Shown: positions 7,290 to 17,659 of the stretch, piece by piece
Layout of the letters: every line of letters starts with the position of its first letter
Numbering within the stretch: the stretch's first letter is position 1
NCBI GenBank assembly: GCA_023229465.1
Contig: JALNZE010000001.1
Location: 186,001-250,000, forward strand
Direction: 5' to 3'
Length of the DNA stretch: 64,000 nucleotides
Source of the DNA: Chitinophagaceae bacterium
GTDB taxonomy: Bacteria; Bacteroidota; Bacteroidia; Chitinophagales; Chitinophagaceae
The notes under the pieces: generated by a model
Told to the model about the DNA's origin: nothing
Seen by the model: the letters and a program-made list of their open reading frames with translations, nothing else
The model's database searches: none
Translations under genes and position numbers: made by a program

Positions 7290-9104
7290 TTAGTGATGAC
7301 TTTCTTCTTCTCCTACCGGTGTTGTTTGAGAAATGAAATCTTGTCCGTCTTTACCATAATCGTATGGCCAGCGATGAACTTCAGGAATTTCGCCTGGCCA
7401 GTTTCCATGACCGGGGCGAAGCGGTGTTGTCCACTCCAAAGTATTGGCGCTCCATGGATTCAGGGAAGTTACCTTTCTTCCTTTAAAAATGGAATAGAAG
7501 AAATTAAACAGGAATAATAACTGAACGGCAAATACAATCATGGAAACCAGGCTAATGAACCTGTTTAGTTCCACAAATTGTTTGAAGCTTTCCCAGATGC
7601 TGTAATCGTAGTAACGACGCGGCATACCAGCCAATCCCTCGTAATGCATGGGCCAGAAAATCATATAGGCCCCCGCGATAGTTACCCAGAAATGGATATA
7701 CCCTAAGGTATTATTCAGGTATCTGCCATACATTTTAGGGAACCAATGGTAAATACCGGCGAACATGCCAAACATAGAAGCCACCCCCATTACAATATGG
7801 AAATGCGCAACTACAAAATAAGTATCGTGCAGGTGTATATCCAATGCGGAGTTACCCAACCAGATACCGGTTAATCCACCTGAAATAAATAAACTAACAA
7901 ATCCAATGGCGAACAGCATACCGGAGGTGAAGCGGATATTACCTCTCCACAAAGTAGTTAACCAGTTAAATACTTTAATGGCGGATGGTACGGCTATTAA
8001 CAAAGTAAGTAATACAAACACAGACCCCAGTAACGGGTTCAGGCCGGTTACAAACATATGGTGGGCCCATACCAGAAAGGCCAGGATAGCGATCGCGAAT
8101 AATGAACCGATCATTGCCATGTATCCGAAAATGGGCTTACGTGAGTTCACAGATAAAATCTCGGACACCATACCCATGGCAGGTAACAAAATAATATACA
8201 CTTCCGGGTGACCGAGGAACCAGAAAAGGTGTTGAAAGAGAATGGCACTACCGCCCTCATTGGGTAAGGCACCTACTCCATTTATATAAATATCAGAGAG
8301 GTAAAAGCTGGTTCCAAAATTTCTATCGAAAATTAATAAGATAAATCCTGATAACAATACGGGGAATGACAATACACCCAGTACCGCTGTAAAGAACAAT
8401 GCCCAGATAGTAAGTGGCAAACGCGTCATGCTCATGCCTTTGGTACGCATGTTCAGAATAGTTGCGATATAATTCAAACCACCTAACAATGAAGACACTA
8501 CGAACAGTGCCATAGAAACTATCCAGAGATCCATTCCTGTTTTAGAACCAGGCGATGCATCACCGAGTGCACTTAAAGGAGGGTAAGCCGTCCATCCGCC
8601 ACTGAAGGGGCCGGTTTCTACAAATATAGAAGACAGCATTACAATACTGGCCGCGAAGAAGAACCAGTAACTCAACATATTCAAAAAGGGAGATGCCATA
8701 TCACGGGCGCCTATCTGTAATGGAATTAAAAAATTAGCGAAGGTGCCGCTTAATCCGGCAGTTAATACAAAAAACACCAGTACGGTACCGTGTGTAGTAA
8801 CCAAAGCATAATAAGCTTCGGGTGTAATATGTCCGCCTTTGGCCCATTTACCCAGAATATCTTCCAGCCATGGAAAGCTTGAATCAGGATATCCTAATTG
8901 CAAACGAAACAATACACTCATCAGTCCGCCCAAAACGGCCCAAACCATCCCTGTGATCAGGAATTGTTTTGCGATCATTTTATGATCCTGGCTGAAAACA
9001 TACTTACTGATGAATGTTTCATGATGGTGGTGTTCGTGATGAACGCCATGACCTTCATGTGTTGCAGCTACTGAATGTGGATGCAATACAGCTTCATTAC
9101 TCAT
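7290..9104 (-). CDS. ctaD: Cytochrome c oxidase subunit I
   Basis: A 604-residue catalytic subunit I of an aa3-type heme-copper oxidase, which reduces oxygen to water at heme a3-CuB and pumps protons. About 12 helices. The CuB ligand and cross-linked tyrosine motif is WFLGHPEVYIILLP, the heme ligand pair region is HDTYFVVAHFHIVMG, and the helix II heme a ligand lies in YALVTTHGTVLVFF. The N-terminus is His-rich (HEGHGVHHEHHHHE), which may be a metal-binding tail but is not essential to the family. It lies 64 bases after subunit II. No damage is seen. Confidence 0.96.
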   Translation of the reverse strand: MSNEAVLHPHSVAATHEGHGVHHEHHHHETFISKYVFSQDHKMIAKQFLITGMVWAVLGGLMSVLFRLQLGYPDSSFPWLEDILGKWAKGGHITPEAYYALVTTHGTVLVFFVLTAGLSGTFANFLIPLQIGARDMASPFLNMLSYWFFFAASIVMLSSIFVETGPFSGGWTAYPPLSALGDASPGSKTGMDLWIVSMALFVVSSLLGGLNYIATILNMRTKGMSMTRLPLTIWALFFTAVLGVLSFPVLLSGFILLIFDRNFGTSFYLSDIYINGVGALPNEGGSAILFQHLFWFLGHPEVYIILLPAMGMVSEILSVNSRKPIFGYMAMIGSLFAIAILAFLVWAHHMFVTGLNPLLGSVFVLLTLLIAVPSAIKVFNWLTTLWRGNIRFTSGMLFAIGFVSLFISGGLTGIWLGNSALDIHLHDTYFVVAHFHIVMGVASMFGMFAGIYHWFPKMYGRYLNNTLGYIHFWVTIAGAYMIFWPMHYEGLAGMPRRYYDYSIWESFKQFVELNRFISLVSMIVFAVQLLFLFNFFYSIFKGRKVTSLNPWSANTLEWTTPLRPGHGNWPGEIPEVHRWPYDYGKDGQDFISQTTPVGEEESHH

Positions 9105-9168
9105 ACTCTGTTTCTTTAGTTAGTGCTAATCAAGGGTAACACCACGCATTACGGCGTGATAAAATTAT

Positions 9169-10239
9169 TTATAATTTGGCTATTGTTTTTGTGGCAGTTT
9201 CAACAGGCTTTACTGCCAGTTTGGTTGTATCGGCAGATTGAGCATTACTGGGATCCTTGTCTGGAAATGTAACCAGGTACTGTGGTTTTTGTTTAGCTAT
9301 CCATACATCATACTCTTCCTGGTCAACCACATCAATAATTCCTTTCATGGAGTAATGACCGTTTCCGCACATTTGGTCACAACTTATCTCATAAATAAAA
9401 TTTGGATTATTGGTCATTTCCTTCATTTCTTTTGTAGTGTATTTGGGGGTAAACCACATAGTAGTAGGGATACCGGGAACGGCATCCATCTTCAATCTGA
9501 AATGGGGTAGCCCTACATCATGTATTACGTCTCTTGATCCGATAATCAATTTTACCGGTCGTCCTTTTACAAGCACCATTGACTGTTCATTTATGAGGTC
9601 GTCATGAGCCAGTTCATCCTCCCAAAGTATCCCTAAAGTATTGGTAGCGGGATCAATATTTTTGTAATATTTTTTTCCAAATGCGCCGTCTTTACCCGGG
9701 TAACGGTATATCCAGCCAAATTGTTTACCGGTAATTTCCACTACCATGGCGTCTTTAGGGGGCTCGCCTGTAAACAGGAACCAGTTACGCAAACCAATAA
9801 TCACTAAAACGGTTAAAACCAGGGCCGGTATAACCGTCCAAATAGCTTCTAATTTATTACTATGCGCAAAATAGAAAACTTTGCGGTTGTCTTTTTCCTG
9901 GTATTTGTATGCGAACCAGAACAGGATAATCTGTGTACCTATAAATACAATACCTGTAACGGCGAGGGTAATCCATAACATAGAATCTACCCTGGCTCCT
10001 TCCACGCTTGCAGCATCTACCGCGAGCAGGGTTTTACCAAAGTAAAGCTTGTTGCAATACCAAACACCAATAAGACCAAGTATTAAAAAGACTACCATTA
10101 AGAAGCCGTTGATCTTATTATTCTGTTTGCGGCTAATATCATCGCCCTTTAGTATAGATACATACTCACTGGCTTTTGCGATCTGGAAGATCACAATAAA
10201 AATCAGTACAACTACTGCTATAGTTAAAAAAATTGTCAT
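9169..10239 (-). CDS. ctaC: Cytochrome c oxidase subunit II
   Basis: A 356-residue subunit II that takes electrons from cytochrome c at its binuclear CuA site. It has an additional N-terminal membrane helix (1-20), then the two usual helices (about 45-65 and 90-112), then the periplasmic cupredoxin domain. CuA ligands: H in DVIHDVGLPHFR and the block CDQMCGNGHYSM, which is CxxxCxxxHxxM with Gln at the place usually held by Glu. No C-terminal cytochrome c domain, so electrons must come from a separate cytochrome or directly from ActE. The tail is Thr/Lys/Ala-rich. It follows actF by 47 bases. Confidence 0.93.
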   Translation of the reverse strand: MTIFLTIAVVVLIFIVIFQIAKASEYVSILKGDDISRKQNNKINGFLMVVFLILGLIGVWYCNKLYFGKTLLAVDAASVEGARVDSMLWITLAVTGIVFIGTQIILFWFAYKYQEKDNRKVFYFAHSNKLEAIWTVIPALVLTVLVIIGLRNWFLFTGEPPKDAMVVEITGKQFGWIYRYPGKDGAFGKKYYKNIDPATNTLGILWEDELAHDDLINEQSMVLVKGRPVKLIIGSRDVIHDVGLPHFRLKMDAVPGIPTTMWFTPKYTTKEMKEMTNNPNFIYEISCDQMCGNGHYSMKGIIDVVDQEEYDVWIAKQKPQYLVTFPDKDPSNAQSADTTKLAVKPVETATKTIAKL

Positions 10240-10286
10240 AAGGCTATCAAGATTATCTTATATCTAACAATGATACTTCAAAAAAA

Positions 10287-11516
10287 TTATACCTGGTGAA
10301 TAATACTCTCTTTCAGAAATGGATGATGTTTTACAATCAAAGGTTTACTGGCCAGTGATCTTCCCACAAAGAATATCAATAATCCAACAAATAAACTCAG
10401 GATACCAAAATCCAGCCAGCCTAAAGTAACATGGTCCTTTGATAAGCTACCCATTACCATCTGGTAAAAATCTAACCAGTGGCCAAAAATAATCAGGATG
10501 GCCATAAAAGTAACCAGGGTATAATTTCTTTTAGCTGAACGTTTCATCAGAATCAATAACGGGCAAATGAAATTGATGATCAGGTTGAGAAAGAAAATGC
10601 CTTTATATGGCCCCTGTACCCTGTGTTTGAAGTAAACTGTTTCTTCAGGGATATTGGCGTACCAGATCAACATATATTGTGAGAACCAGAGATAGGTCCA
10701 GAAGATAGAGAAGGCAAACATAAATTTACCGATATCCTGCAGGTGTTCCTGGTTAGTATATTCGAGATAGCCTTTGTTTTTAAGGTAGATTACCCAGAGA
10801 GCTATCAACGACATACCCGATACGAATGAGCTGGCAAATGTGTACCAGCTATACATGGTAGAATACCAGTGAGCATCAATACTCATCATCCAAAGCCAGG
10901 GGATAGTTGATCCGACTGTTAAGGCAAACCATACGGTAAACAACGCTGCACGAATCGTATTTCTTAAAATAAAACGGGCGCCTGTCGCTTTATCCATGGG
11001 CGCTTCATCTGCTTCTTTGCTGATCTGGCGCATTCTCCAGCCCAACAAACTCCACAATCCAATGGTTAAGGTTGTCCAGATAATAAAGAAAGTAGGATTC
11101 AGGAAACCTGCTTTACCGGAAAGAATCGGATCTTTTGCAACCGCTTCTGTATCCAGCCAATGATAGATATGGTGTTTATCACTTAGTACCACATACAGCA
11201 GCACGGCAAATGTGATAGATCCAAAAATCGGTACCAGGGTTGAGATGGCTTCTGGTATCCGGCGGAAAGATTGCTGCCAGCCACCCATGGCCAGGGTAGT
11301 TACACAGATAAAGAACATGCTGGCATTACACACCAGTGTCCAGAAAATGGTGTTGTACATGAGTGTTCCCCAGAACTGTGCCTGCTCATGTTCATCGGCA
11401 CTGATACCCTTGGTTACCAGGCCTATCACGAATGCAGCCAAACCCACCCCAATCAAGGCCAGTGACCAGGTTTTCATCTTTCCGGGAATCTCAAATTGCT
11501 GTCTGATAGATGCCAT
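10287..11516 (-). CDS. actF: Alternative complex III subunit F (quinol:cytochrome c oxidoreductase)
   Basis: A 409-residue polytopic membrane protein of about ten helices, in the position and size range of ActF, the small NrfD-like membrane subunit of alternative complex III. That complex oxidises menaquinol and passes electrons to cytochrome c or directly to the oxidase. Typical features include IPWLWMMSIDAHWYSTMYSW and FSIFWTYLWFSQYMLIWYAN. The neighbours (actE before, oxidase subunit II after) confirm the call. Confidence 0.88.
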   Translation of the reverse strand: MASIRQQFEIPGKMKTWSLALIGVGLAAFVIGLVTKGISADEHEQAQFWGTLMYNTIFWTLVCNASMFFICVTTLAMGGWQQSFRRIPEAISTLVPIFGSITFAVLLYVVLSDKHHIYHWLDTEAVAKDPILSGKAGFLNPTFFIIWTTLTIGLWSLLGWRMRQISKEADEAPMDKATGARFILRNTIRAALFTVWFALTVGSTIPWLWMMSIDAHWYSTMYSWYTFASSFVSGMSLIALWVIYLKNKGYLEYTNQEHLQDIGKFMFAFSIFWTYLWFSQYMLIWYANIPEETVYFKHRVQGPYKGIFFLNLIINFICPLLILMKRSAKRNYTLVTFMAILIIFGHWLDFYQMVMGSLSKDHVTLGWLDFGILSLFVGLLIFFVGRSLASKPLIVKHHPFLKESIIHQV

Positions 11517-11572
11517 CTTTAATCTCTTTTATATCAGTTAGTACTGCCCGAACATGCCGGGATGATTATTTA

Positions 11573-12208
11573 TTATTTAACCGCTACAACAGGAACTGCT
11601 GTTACTGCCGCTCCTGCCTTTGCCAATAGTTGCTTGTTCTTTATATACCTGATTACCTGCCAGCGCTGTTTACGGCTCAGTTGCGACGCATAGGCACCCA
11701 TCAGGTTTCTACCATAGGCAACTGAATAAAACATTTGTCCCTCCGTCATCACAGAAACAATCGGATCCGCGATCAGGTTTCTGGGGGCCACGGGGTAAGG
11801 ACCCGTTCCGTCTTTATACAGGGGGCCATTACCATTTAATTGGGTGCCATGGCAAATACCGCAGTTTATCAGGTATAACCTTTCTGCTTCTGCCTCGTCT
11901 TTGGCAGATAGTGAGTTGATAGGGCTCTTTACCTGTTTAGAGGCCACATAATTGGTAGTATCACCAGGCGCATCTTTAGCGATAGCAAAGGGTACTTCTT
12001 CCTCGCGGGATATAGTACCTGTTACCGGCATACTGGTATAATGTATCCCTTTCTCTGCCAGGTTGCTTTGGTCTGCATAGGTTTCGTAGGCGCGGCTATA
12101 AGCCATATCCGGTATATACACACTACCCGGTTTACGTTTTATATCGCTACAGCTTACTATTACAGCAGCGGCAGACAAAACAGTTATGATTGATAATTTA
12201 TTCATCAT
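11573..12208 (-). CDS. actE: Alternative complex III subunit E, monoheme cytochrome c lipoprotein
   Basis: A 211-residue exported cytochrome c. The N-terminus MMNKLSIITVLSAAAVIVSC is a lipoprotein signal with the acylated Cys at about residue 20. The single heme site is CGICH (in YLINCGICHGTQLNGNG); the likely Met ligand lies in the MTEGQMFYSVAYG-RNLMGAYA region. ActE is the subunit placed to donate electrons to the oxidase. It lies 17 bases after actD. Confidence 0.9.
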   Translation of the reverse strand: MMNKLSIITVLSAAAVIVSCSDIKRKPGSVYIPDMAYSRAYETYADQSNLAEKGIHYTSMPVTGTISREEEVPFAIAKDAPGDTTNYVASKQVKSPINSLSAKDEAEAERLYLINCGICHGTQLNGNGPLYKDGTGPYPVAPRNLIADPIVSVMTEGQMFYSVAYGRNLMGAYASQLSRKQRWQVIRYIKNKQLLAKAGAAVTAVPVVAVK

Positions 12209-12225
12209 ACATCAATTCTAAGTGA

Positions 12226-12819
12226 TTAGTAAGCGGCAACAGTTTGTTTGTTTTCAAAAAGTATCTCATTCTTATCGTAACGTCCTAACCACCATCCGTC
12301 TTCTGCAACCTGAACATCGGTTTCAATGGCTCCGCAGTTAGATAAGAATGATTTCAGGTCATCAACATTTGTTTTATCTGTACACTCTATCACCATCACA
12401 AAAAGATCATCAGTTGCACGGGCATGAAAATGATGTTTTTTTACAAAAGGCGCCAACTGGCATAAATAACAGAAAGTAAGCACCATACCTACCGCTGCAA
12501 ATAATACCGTTAACTCGAACGTGATGGGTATCCATGCCGGTAAGGCAAAACTGGGTTTACCGCCAATGTTTAAAGGCCAGTCTTTAGCCAGTATCCAGCT
12601 AATGCTGCCCACCGCCGTTGATGTACCTGTAACACCATAGATAAAGCCGGCTGTATGCAAACTGGTTTCCCGAAGGCCCAATGCATGGTCCAATCCGTGT
12701 ACCGCAAAAGGTGTGTACACATCATGAATTTTATACCCTGCGGTGCGAATTTTCTTCACCGCGGGAAACAGAACTGCTTCATCATTAAAACAGCCTACTA
12801 CGAATTTCTTTTTTGCCAT
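12226..12819 (-). CDS. actD: Alternative complex III subunit D (DUF3341)
   Basis: A 197-residue DUF3341 protein: an N-terminal soluble alpha/beta part (VVGCFNDEAVLFPAVKKIR, YTPFAVHGLDHALGL), two membrane helices (about 80-100 and 110-135) and a C-terminal soluble domain. DUF3341 is the ActD subunit, a structural membrane subunit of the complex. Position between actC and actE is the canonical order. Confidence 0.9.
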   Translation of the reverse strand: MAKKKFVVGCFNDEAVLFPAVKKIRTAGYKIHDVYTPFAVHGLDHALGLRETSLHTAGFIYGVTGTSTAVGSISWILAKDWPLNIGGKPSFALPAWIPITFELTVLFAAVGMVLTFCYLCQLAPFVKKHHFHARATDDLFVMVIECTDKTNVDDLKSFLSNCGAIETDVQVAEDGWWLGRYDKNEILFENKQTVAAY

Positions 12820-12869
12820 ATAAATCTTCCTCTCCAGGAATTTATTGTTAAAAAATGATCTTCCGGTTA

Positions 12870-14342
12870 TTAATGTGCGGCCCCGTCGTTTTCTACCACA
12901 GTATGTCCATGACCACTGTGTGCAAATACTTCCGGCGCTACATTTTCTAAATGCCCCATCTTGTCTTTATAGCTTTCTCCTGTTGTCTTCAGCACATATT
13001 TAATTTCAGCTATGGCAATTACAGGGAAGTATTTGGCAAATAGGAAGAAGCAGGTGAAAAATAATCCAAAAGTGCCGGCATAGAAACCAACTTCCCAGAT
13101 GGTAGGGCTGTAATAGACGGACCAACTGGAAGGCAGGTAATCACGGTATAATGAGGTTACAATGATTACAAAACGTTCGAACCACATACCGATATTCACA
13201 ATAATACTCATGAAGAAAGTAACGAAAAGGTTTCTTCTCATTTTACGGAACCAGAATATCTGCGGACTTAATACATTACAGGCCATCATACCCCAGTAAC
13301 TCCATCCATACGGACTAAACAGGTAAGCCCGGCTGTACCAGAAAGTGTAGCCTTCATATTTATTCTGGCTATACCAACCCATAAAGAGTTCTGTTAAGTA
13401 TGCAATACCCACAATGGAACCGGTTAATACAATTACTTTATTCATGGCCTCGATGTGGCCGATGGTGATATAATCTTCCATTTCAAATACTTTGCGGATG
13501 ATCACCATTAGTGTTTGCACCATAGCAAAACCTGAGAAGATGGCACCGGCAACGAAATAAGGGGGGAAGATGGTAGTATGCCAGCCCGGAATAACAGAGG
13601 TGGCGAAGTCAAAGGATACGATAGTGTGTACAGACAATACCAGTGGGGTACTCAACCCTGCCAAAACCAATGAAAGACTTTCATGACGCTGCCAGTGTTT
13701 GGTAGAACCTGTCCAGCCAAAGGAAGCCACCCCATAAAAACGCTTTCTCAATTTAGTAAAGGCACGATCACGAACTGTTGCCAGATCAGGCAATAAACCA
13801 CTATACCAGAATAATAATGAAACAGTAAAATAAGTTGAGATCGCAAATACATCCCATAAAAGAGGTGAATTAAAATTCACCCATAAAGGACCGCGGGTAT
13901 TAGGATAAGGCAATACAAAGAAAGCCATCCAAACCCTACCCATATGCCAGATCGGAAACTGGCCGGCGCACATTACCGCGAAGATCGTCATCGCTTCTGC
14001 CGCACGGTTTACCCCTGTTCTCCATCCCTGGCGGAATAATAACAGGATGGCGGAAATGAGTGTTCCGGCGTGACCGATACCTACCCACCATACAAAGTTG
14101 GTGATATCCCAACCCCATCCGACGGTCTTATTCAGGTTCCACTGACCAATTCCATAGGTAACATCCCGGTAGATGGAGTAAATACCAAATAACAATAACG
14201 CCACCGCAATGTAAAAACCGATATACCACAAACGGCTGGGTTTTGCTTCAATGGGGCGAACGATATCTTCTGTAACCTGATGAAAGGTTTTTTCACCATT
14301 CACCAATGGTTCCCTAAGTTGTGATTCGTACTTTAAATGCAT
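12870..14342 (-). CDS. actC: Alternative complex III subunit C (NrfD/PsrC-type quinol site subunit)
   Basis: A 490-residue membrane protein of the NrfD/PsrC family with about ten helices, the larger quinol-oxidising membrane subunit of alternative complex III. Recognisable blocks are TNFVWWVGIGHAGTLISAILLL, the HMGRVWMAFFVLPYPN stretch and the GMWFERFVIIVTSLYRDYLPS helix. The C-terminus has a His-rich end (HSGHGHTVVENDGAAH). It lies 60 bases after actB. Confidence 0.92.
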   Translation of the reverse strand: MHLKYESQLREPLVNGEKTFHQVTEDIVRPIEAKPSRLWYIGFYIAVALLLFGIYSIYRDVTYGIGQWNLNKTVGWGWDITNFVWWVGIGHAGTLISAILLLFRQGWRTGVNRAAEAMTIFAVMCAGQFPIWHMGRVWMAFFVLPYPNTRGPLWVNFNSPLLWDVFAISTYFTVSLLFWYSGLLPDLATVRDRAFTKLRKRFYGVASFGWTGSTKHWQRHESLSLVLAGLSTPLVLSVHTIVSFDFATSVIPGWHTTIFPPYFVAGAIFSGFAMVQTLMVIIRKVFEMEDYITIGHIEAMNKVIVLTGSIVGIAYLTELFMGWYSQNKYEGYTFWYSRAYLFSPYGWSYWGMMACNVLSPQIFWFRKMRRNLFVTFFMSIIVNIGMWFERFVIIVTSLYRDYLPSSWSVYYSPTIWEVGFYAGTFGLFFTCFFLFAKYFPVIAIAEIKYVLKTTGESYKDKMGHLENVAPEVFAHSGHGHTVVENDGAAH

Positions 14343-14402
14343 CTGGTCTTGTTTATTGGTCCATGGCCCATGGTAAATGGTCCATAGTATTTTTTTATTG
14401 AA

Positions 14403-17400
14403 TCAACTATTATTTTTCGCTTCTTCTTCCAGGTTACGCACTTTTGCCATATAGGTTACATTTGGCAAAACGTGTAACTGCTCCAGCACATAGAACTGAC
14501 GGTTCGGATTCTCTATTCTTGTTTTAGTGATCGAACTCGTTTTATCATTGGCATTTCCGAAATTGATAGCGTTAGCAGGACAAGCCTGCTGGCAGGCCAC
14601 TTTGATATCGCTGTCGACCATCGGTCTGCTTTCTTTCTTGGCAGTAAGTTTACTTTCCTGCAAACGCTGAACACAGAATGAACATTTCTCGATCACCCCA
14701 CGTGAACGAACCGTAACATCCGGATTCAGTACCATGCGCGTAAGATCATCATTCATATCCAATACCACATCATTCACAATACCTGCCTGGTTATCAGGGA
14801 AGCTGTCTGCGCCGGTATAATCGGCCCAGTTAAAACGTCGTACTTTATAGGGACAGTTATTGGCACAATACCTTGTACCGATACAACGGTTATAAGTCAT
14901 TTGGTTTAATCCTTCGCTGCTGTGGTTGGTAGCGGCTACCGGGCAAACGTTCTCACAAGGCGCATTATCGCAATGCTGGCACATCATTGGCTGAAATACT
15001 ACTGTAGGATTATCCATATCCCCACTGTAGTAACGGTCAATACGTAACCAATGCATTTCATGACCACGCAAAACCTCGGGTTTACCTACTACAGAAATAT
15101 TATTCTCTGCATTACAGGCCACCACACAGGCGCCGCAACCGTTACAGGTGTTGAGGTCCACACTCATGCCCCACTTGATGCCCGGTCTGTCAAAAACAGG
15201 ATAAATGGTTCCCTGGCTTTCAAATTTTTCGAGGCCACCCCAGGGTTTCAGTTCAGCTTCACGCTCTTCCCGAATTTCTGTTGGGTGATGTTTATAGGCC
15301 GCGAGTGTTATTTCTTTCATCACTTCGGTACGGTTACCTTGTGGGGTATCGTAACGATTATGTGTTTGCGTTAAGGCAACCGGATATTTTTCGCCGGTGG
15401 AAGTAATCGTAACATTTGTGTTTACAAAGTTTACAGATGCACCATTCAGGCTAGCTAAAGGGTAAGCATTTTTTCCTGAGCCAATCACAGACTTACCTAA
15501 TTTTTCACTCCGGCCATACCCTACCGCAATGGCAATGGTATTGGGGTGTGTACCTGGTATAATCAATGCAGGCAGTTCGATGGATGTACCATTCACGGTA
15601 ACTTTTACTACTTTTTTAGGTGGGTTTACCTCGTATGCATCCGCTTCACCGCTATTATTCAGATCAATGTTCAATAAGGTTCTGGCTAAGGCAGGGGAAA
15701 CAATTACATAGTTATCCCAGGTGGCACGGGTAACGGGATCGGGTAATTCCTGTAACCATGGGTTAGCTGTTCCCTGGCCGGCACCGATGCCAATTTTTTC
15801 ATACAACACCAATTCAATCTCACCCCCTTTTTTACCGGCAAGTAAAGCGGTAACCGCAGTGGCAACAGAAGATCCATTAAAAGAGGCAGCCGCAGAAGTT
15901 ATTACTGTAGAAGGATGTAACACACCATCCTGTAATGCTTTGTTCCAACCTGTTTCTCCGCCTACTTTCGCGCTCCAGTATGTTTTCAAAAATGCAAGAT
16001 AATCCGAAGGATTACCGGTCCATTTCAGGAGGCTATCCTGCCACTGGCGCGTTTTGAATAATGGATAGATGGTAGGCTGTAAGAATGAGTAATAACCCGC
16101 TTTAGCTTCTGCATCACCCCAGCTTTCAAGGTAATGATGATCGGGGATTACAAATTTGCAGAGCTCAGTAGTTTCATCCACTTTAGTATTAAAAGAAACG
16201 GTGGTTTTTACTTTTTTCAATCCTGATTTGAACTTCTCAGCATCAACCCAGGTATAAGCGGGGTTGGCCCCTGAAATCAATAATGCGCCAACAGAACCCG
16301 CATTCATCTCTTCCACTAATCTGGCAAAATCTGCATCCACACCCTGGCGATAATTAACGGGAGTGGACCAATCAATAGTTTTACCACCCGCGCCAACCGC
16401 TTCATTAATGGCATTCACGGCAATCTGTACATTCACATCATTGCTTCCGGCTACAACCAGTGCGGCACCTTTATTGGCTACCAATGCTTTGGCGGCATTT
16501 TCAATACCGGCTTTCAGTTTAGGATCGCTGATGCCTGTTGCACCCTGCCCATTTACAGCGCTCAACAAAGCGGCAACTATGGCACCTGTTTCAGAAGGGC
16601 GGTGTAAATATTTTTCATCCGCATTAGAACCTGTTAAACTGGCTACACTTTCAAAATGAATGTGCTTGCTCATCTCAGGATTCTTCTCATCTAATTTTTT
16701 CCCAATAGCATATTGCCTGGCAAATTCAACCGGACTTAACCAGGTACCCAGAAAATCAGCCCCTATGCTAACAATGGCTTTTGCGTTATCAAAATGATAA
16801 GAAGGAATGGCTCTTTTGCCATAAGTAGTTTCGTTGGCCAATAACAATCCACTAAAAGAAACCGCATCGTAGGTTACGTGACGGCTGCCGGGATATTTGG
16901 CAATAAACTGACTGATGATTTCTTTGGTAGAAGGAGAAGTAATGCTGCTGGTTAAAATAACGGCGGGGCCATTTAAAGAAGCCGCCATGGCTTTATCAAT
17001 CGCTTCAAAAGTTACTTCTTTGCCATCAATAGTTGGGAAGCGTAAACGGGCCGTATCATACAAATCCAATACAGAAGCCTGAACACGGGCAGAAGTACCA
17101 CCTTTAGTGATTGGGCTAAGCTCATTACCTTCTATTTTAATGGGACGGCCATCTCTCACTTTAGCTAAAACACTCACCACATCCCCATCCTGAACATAAG
17201 TGGTCGCATAATATTTAGACACACCCGGAACTACATCTTCTGGTTTATTGGCAAACGGAATCGCTTTTTTTACAGGCATTTCACAACTGGCCGCCGCTAC
17301 CGCTGCCGCTGTACTGAAGCCTAAGTATTTTAAAAAATCCCTGCGTGGCGCTTTGGCGTTTAAAAAGCTCTTGCTCTCATCGTCAGCAACGAAAGGCAGT

Positions 17401-17489
17401 TCTTCTTTGAATTCGTCTTTTACATCTTTATTGTAAGCTTTAGACTGATTCAGCTCTCCAAAACTTTGCCAGTGTTTTTTTTGCTCCAT
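14403..17489 (-). CDS. actB: Alternative complex III subunit B (molybdopterin-oxidoreductase-like plus Fe-S)
   Basis: A 1028-residue protein joining a molybdopterin-oxidoreductase-like domain (about 60-720), which in ActB is generally thought not to hold molybdenum, to a ferredoxin-like part (about 750-1000). The Fe-S cysteines are in CNGCGACVVAC, CQHCDNAPCENVCP, CIGTRYCANNCP, CSFCVQRLQ and CQQACP, enough for three 4Fe-4S and one 3Fe-4S cluster. A twin-arginine-like signal (APRRDFLKYLGFS, R49-R50) sits unusually far in, as is typical of ActB. Full length for the family. Confidence 0.93.
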   Translation of the reverse strand: MEQKKHWQSFGELNQSKAYNKDVKDEFKEELPFVADDESKSFLNAKAPRRDFLKYLGFSTAAAVAAASCEMPVKKAIPFANKPEDVVPGVSKYYATTYVQDGDVVSVLAKVRDGRPIKIEGNELSPITKGGTSARVQASVLDLYDTARLRFPTIDGKEVTFEAIDKAMAASLNGPAVILTSSITSPSTKEIISQFIAKYPGSRHVTYDAVSFSGLLLANETTYGKRAIPSYHFDNAKAIVSIGADFLGTWLSPVEFARQYAIGKKLDEKNPEMSKHIHFESVASLTGSNADEKYLHRPSETGAIVAALLSAVNGQGATGISDPKLKAGIENAAKALVANKGAALVVAGSNDVNVQIAVNAINEAVGAGGKTIDWSTPVNYRQGVDADFARLVEEMNAGSVGALLISGANPAYTWVDAEKFKSGLKKVKTTVSFNTKVDETTELCKFVIPDHHYLESWGDAEAKAGYYSFLQPTIYPLFKTRQWQDSLLKWTGNPSDYLAFLKTYWSAKVGGETGWNKALQDGVLHPSTVITSAAASFNGSSVATAVTALLAGKKGGEIELVLYEKIGIGAGQGTANPWLQELPDPVTRATWDNYVIVSPALARTLLNIDLNNSGEADAYEVNPPKKVVKVTVNGTSIELPALIIPGTHPNTIAIAVGYGRSEKLGKSVIGSGKNAYPLASLNGASVNFVNTNVTITSTGEKYPVALTQTHNRYDTPQGNRTEVMKEITLAAYKHHPTEIREEREAELKPWGGLEKFESQGTIYPVFDRPGIKWGMSVDLNTCNGCGACVVACNAENNISVVGKPEVLRGHEMHWLRIDRYYSGDMDNPTVVFQPMMCQHCDNAPCENVCPVAATNHSSEGLNQMTYNRCIGTRYCANNCPYKVRRFNWADYTGADSFPDNQAGIVNDVVLDMNDDLTRMVLNPDVTVRSRGVIEKCSFCVQRLQESKLTAKKESRPMVDSDIKVACQQACPANAINFGNANDKTSSITKTRIENPNRQFYVLEQLHVLPNVTYMAKVRNLEEEAKNNS

Positions 17490-17659
17490 ATGCTAATTTG
17501 AGACAATTTGATAATTTGATAATTTGAAAACGCTGAGGCAGCTATTCAGTTTTCTTCTTCTTTATTCTAAGATTTTATGATACAATTTGAGCGTTTGAGC
17601 ATTTGTGAATTCAAAAATCATTCATTTTCAAATTTTTCGACTTTCAAATTTTCAAATTA
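17490..17659. repeat. AT-rich actA-actB spacer with TTTGA/TCAAA motifs
   Basis: This 170-base spacer carries short repeats of AATTTGA at one end (near 17500-17530) and the reverse type, TTCAAATTTTTC and TTCAAATTTTCAAATT, at the other (17628-17660). The two ends can pair loosely. It could stabilise or partly stop the transcript between actA and actB, but no clean terminator is visible. Confidence 0.3.
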
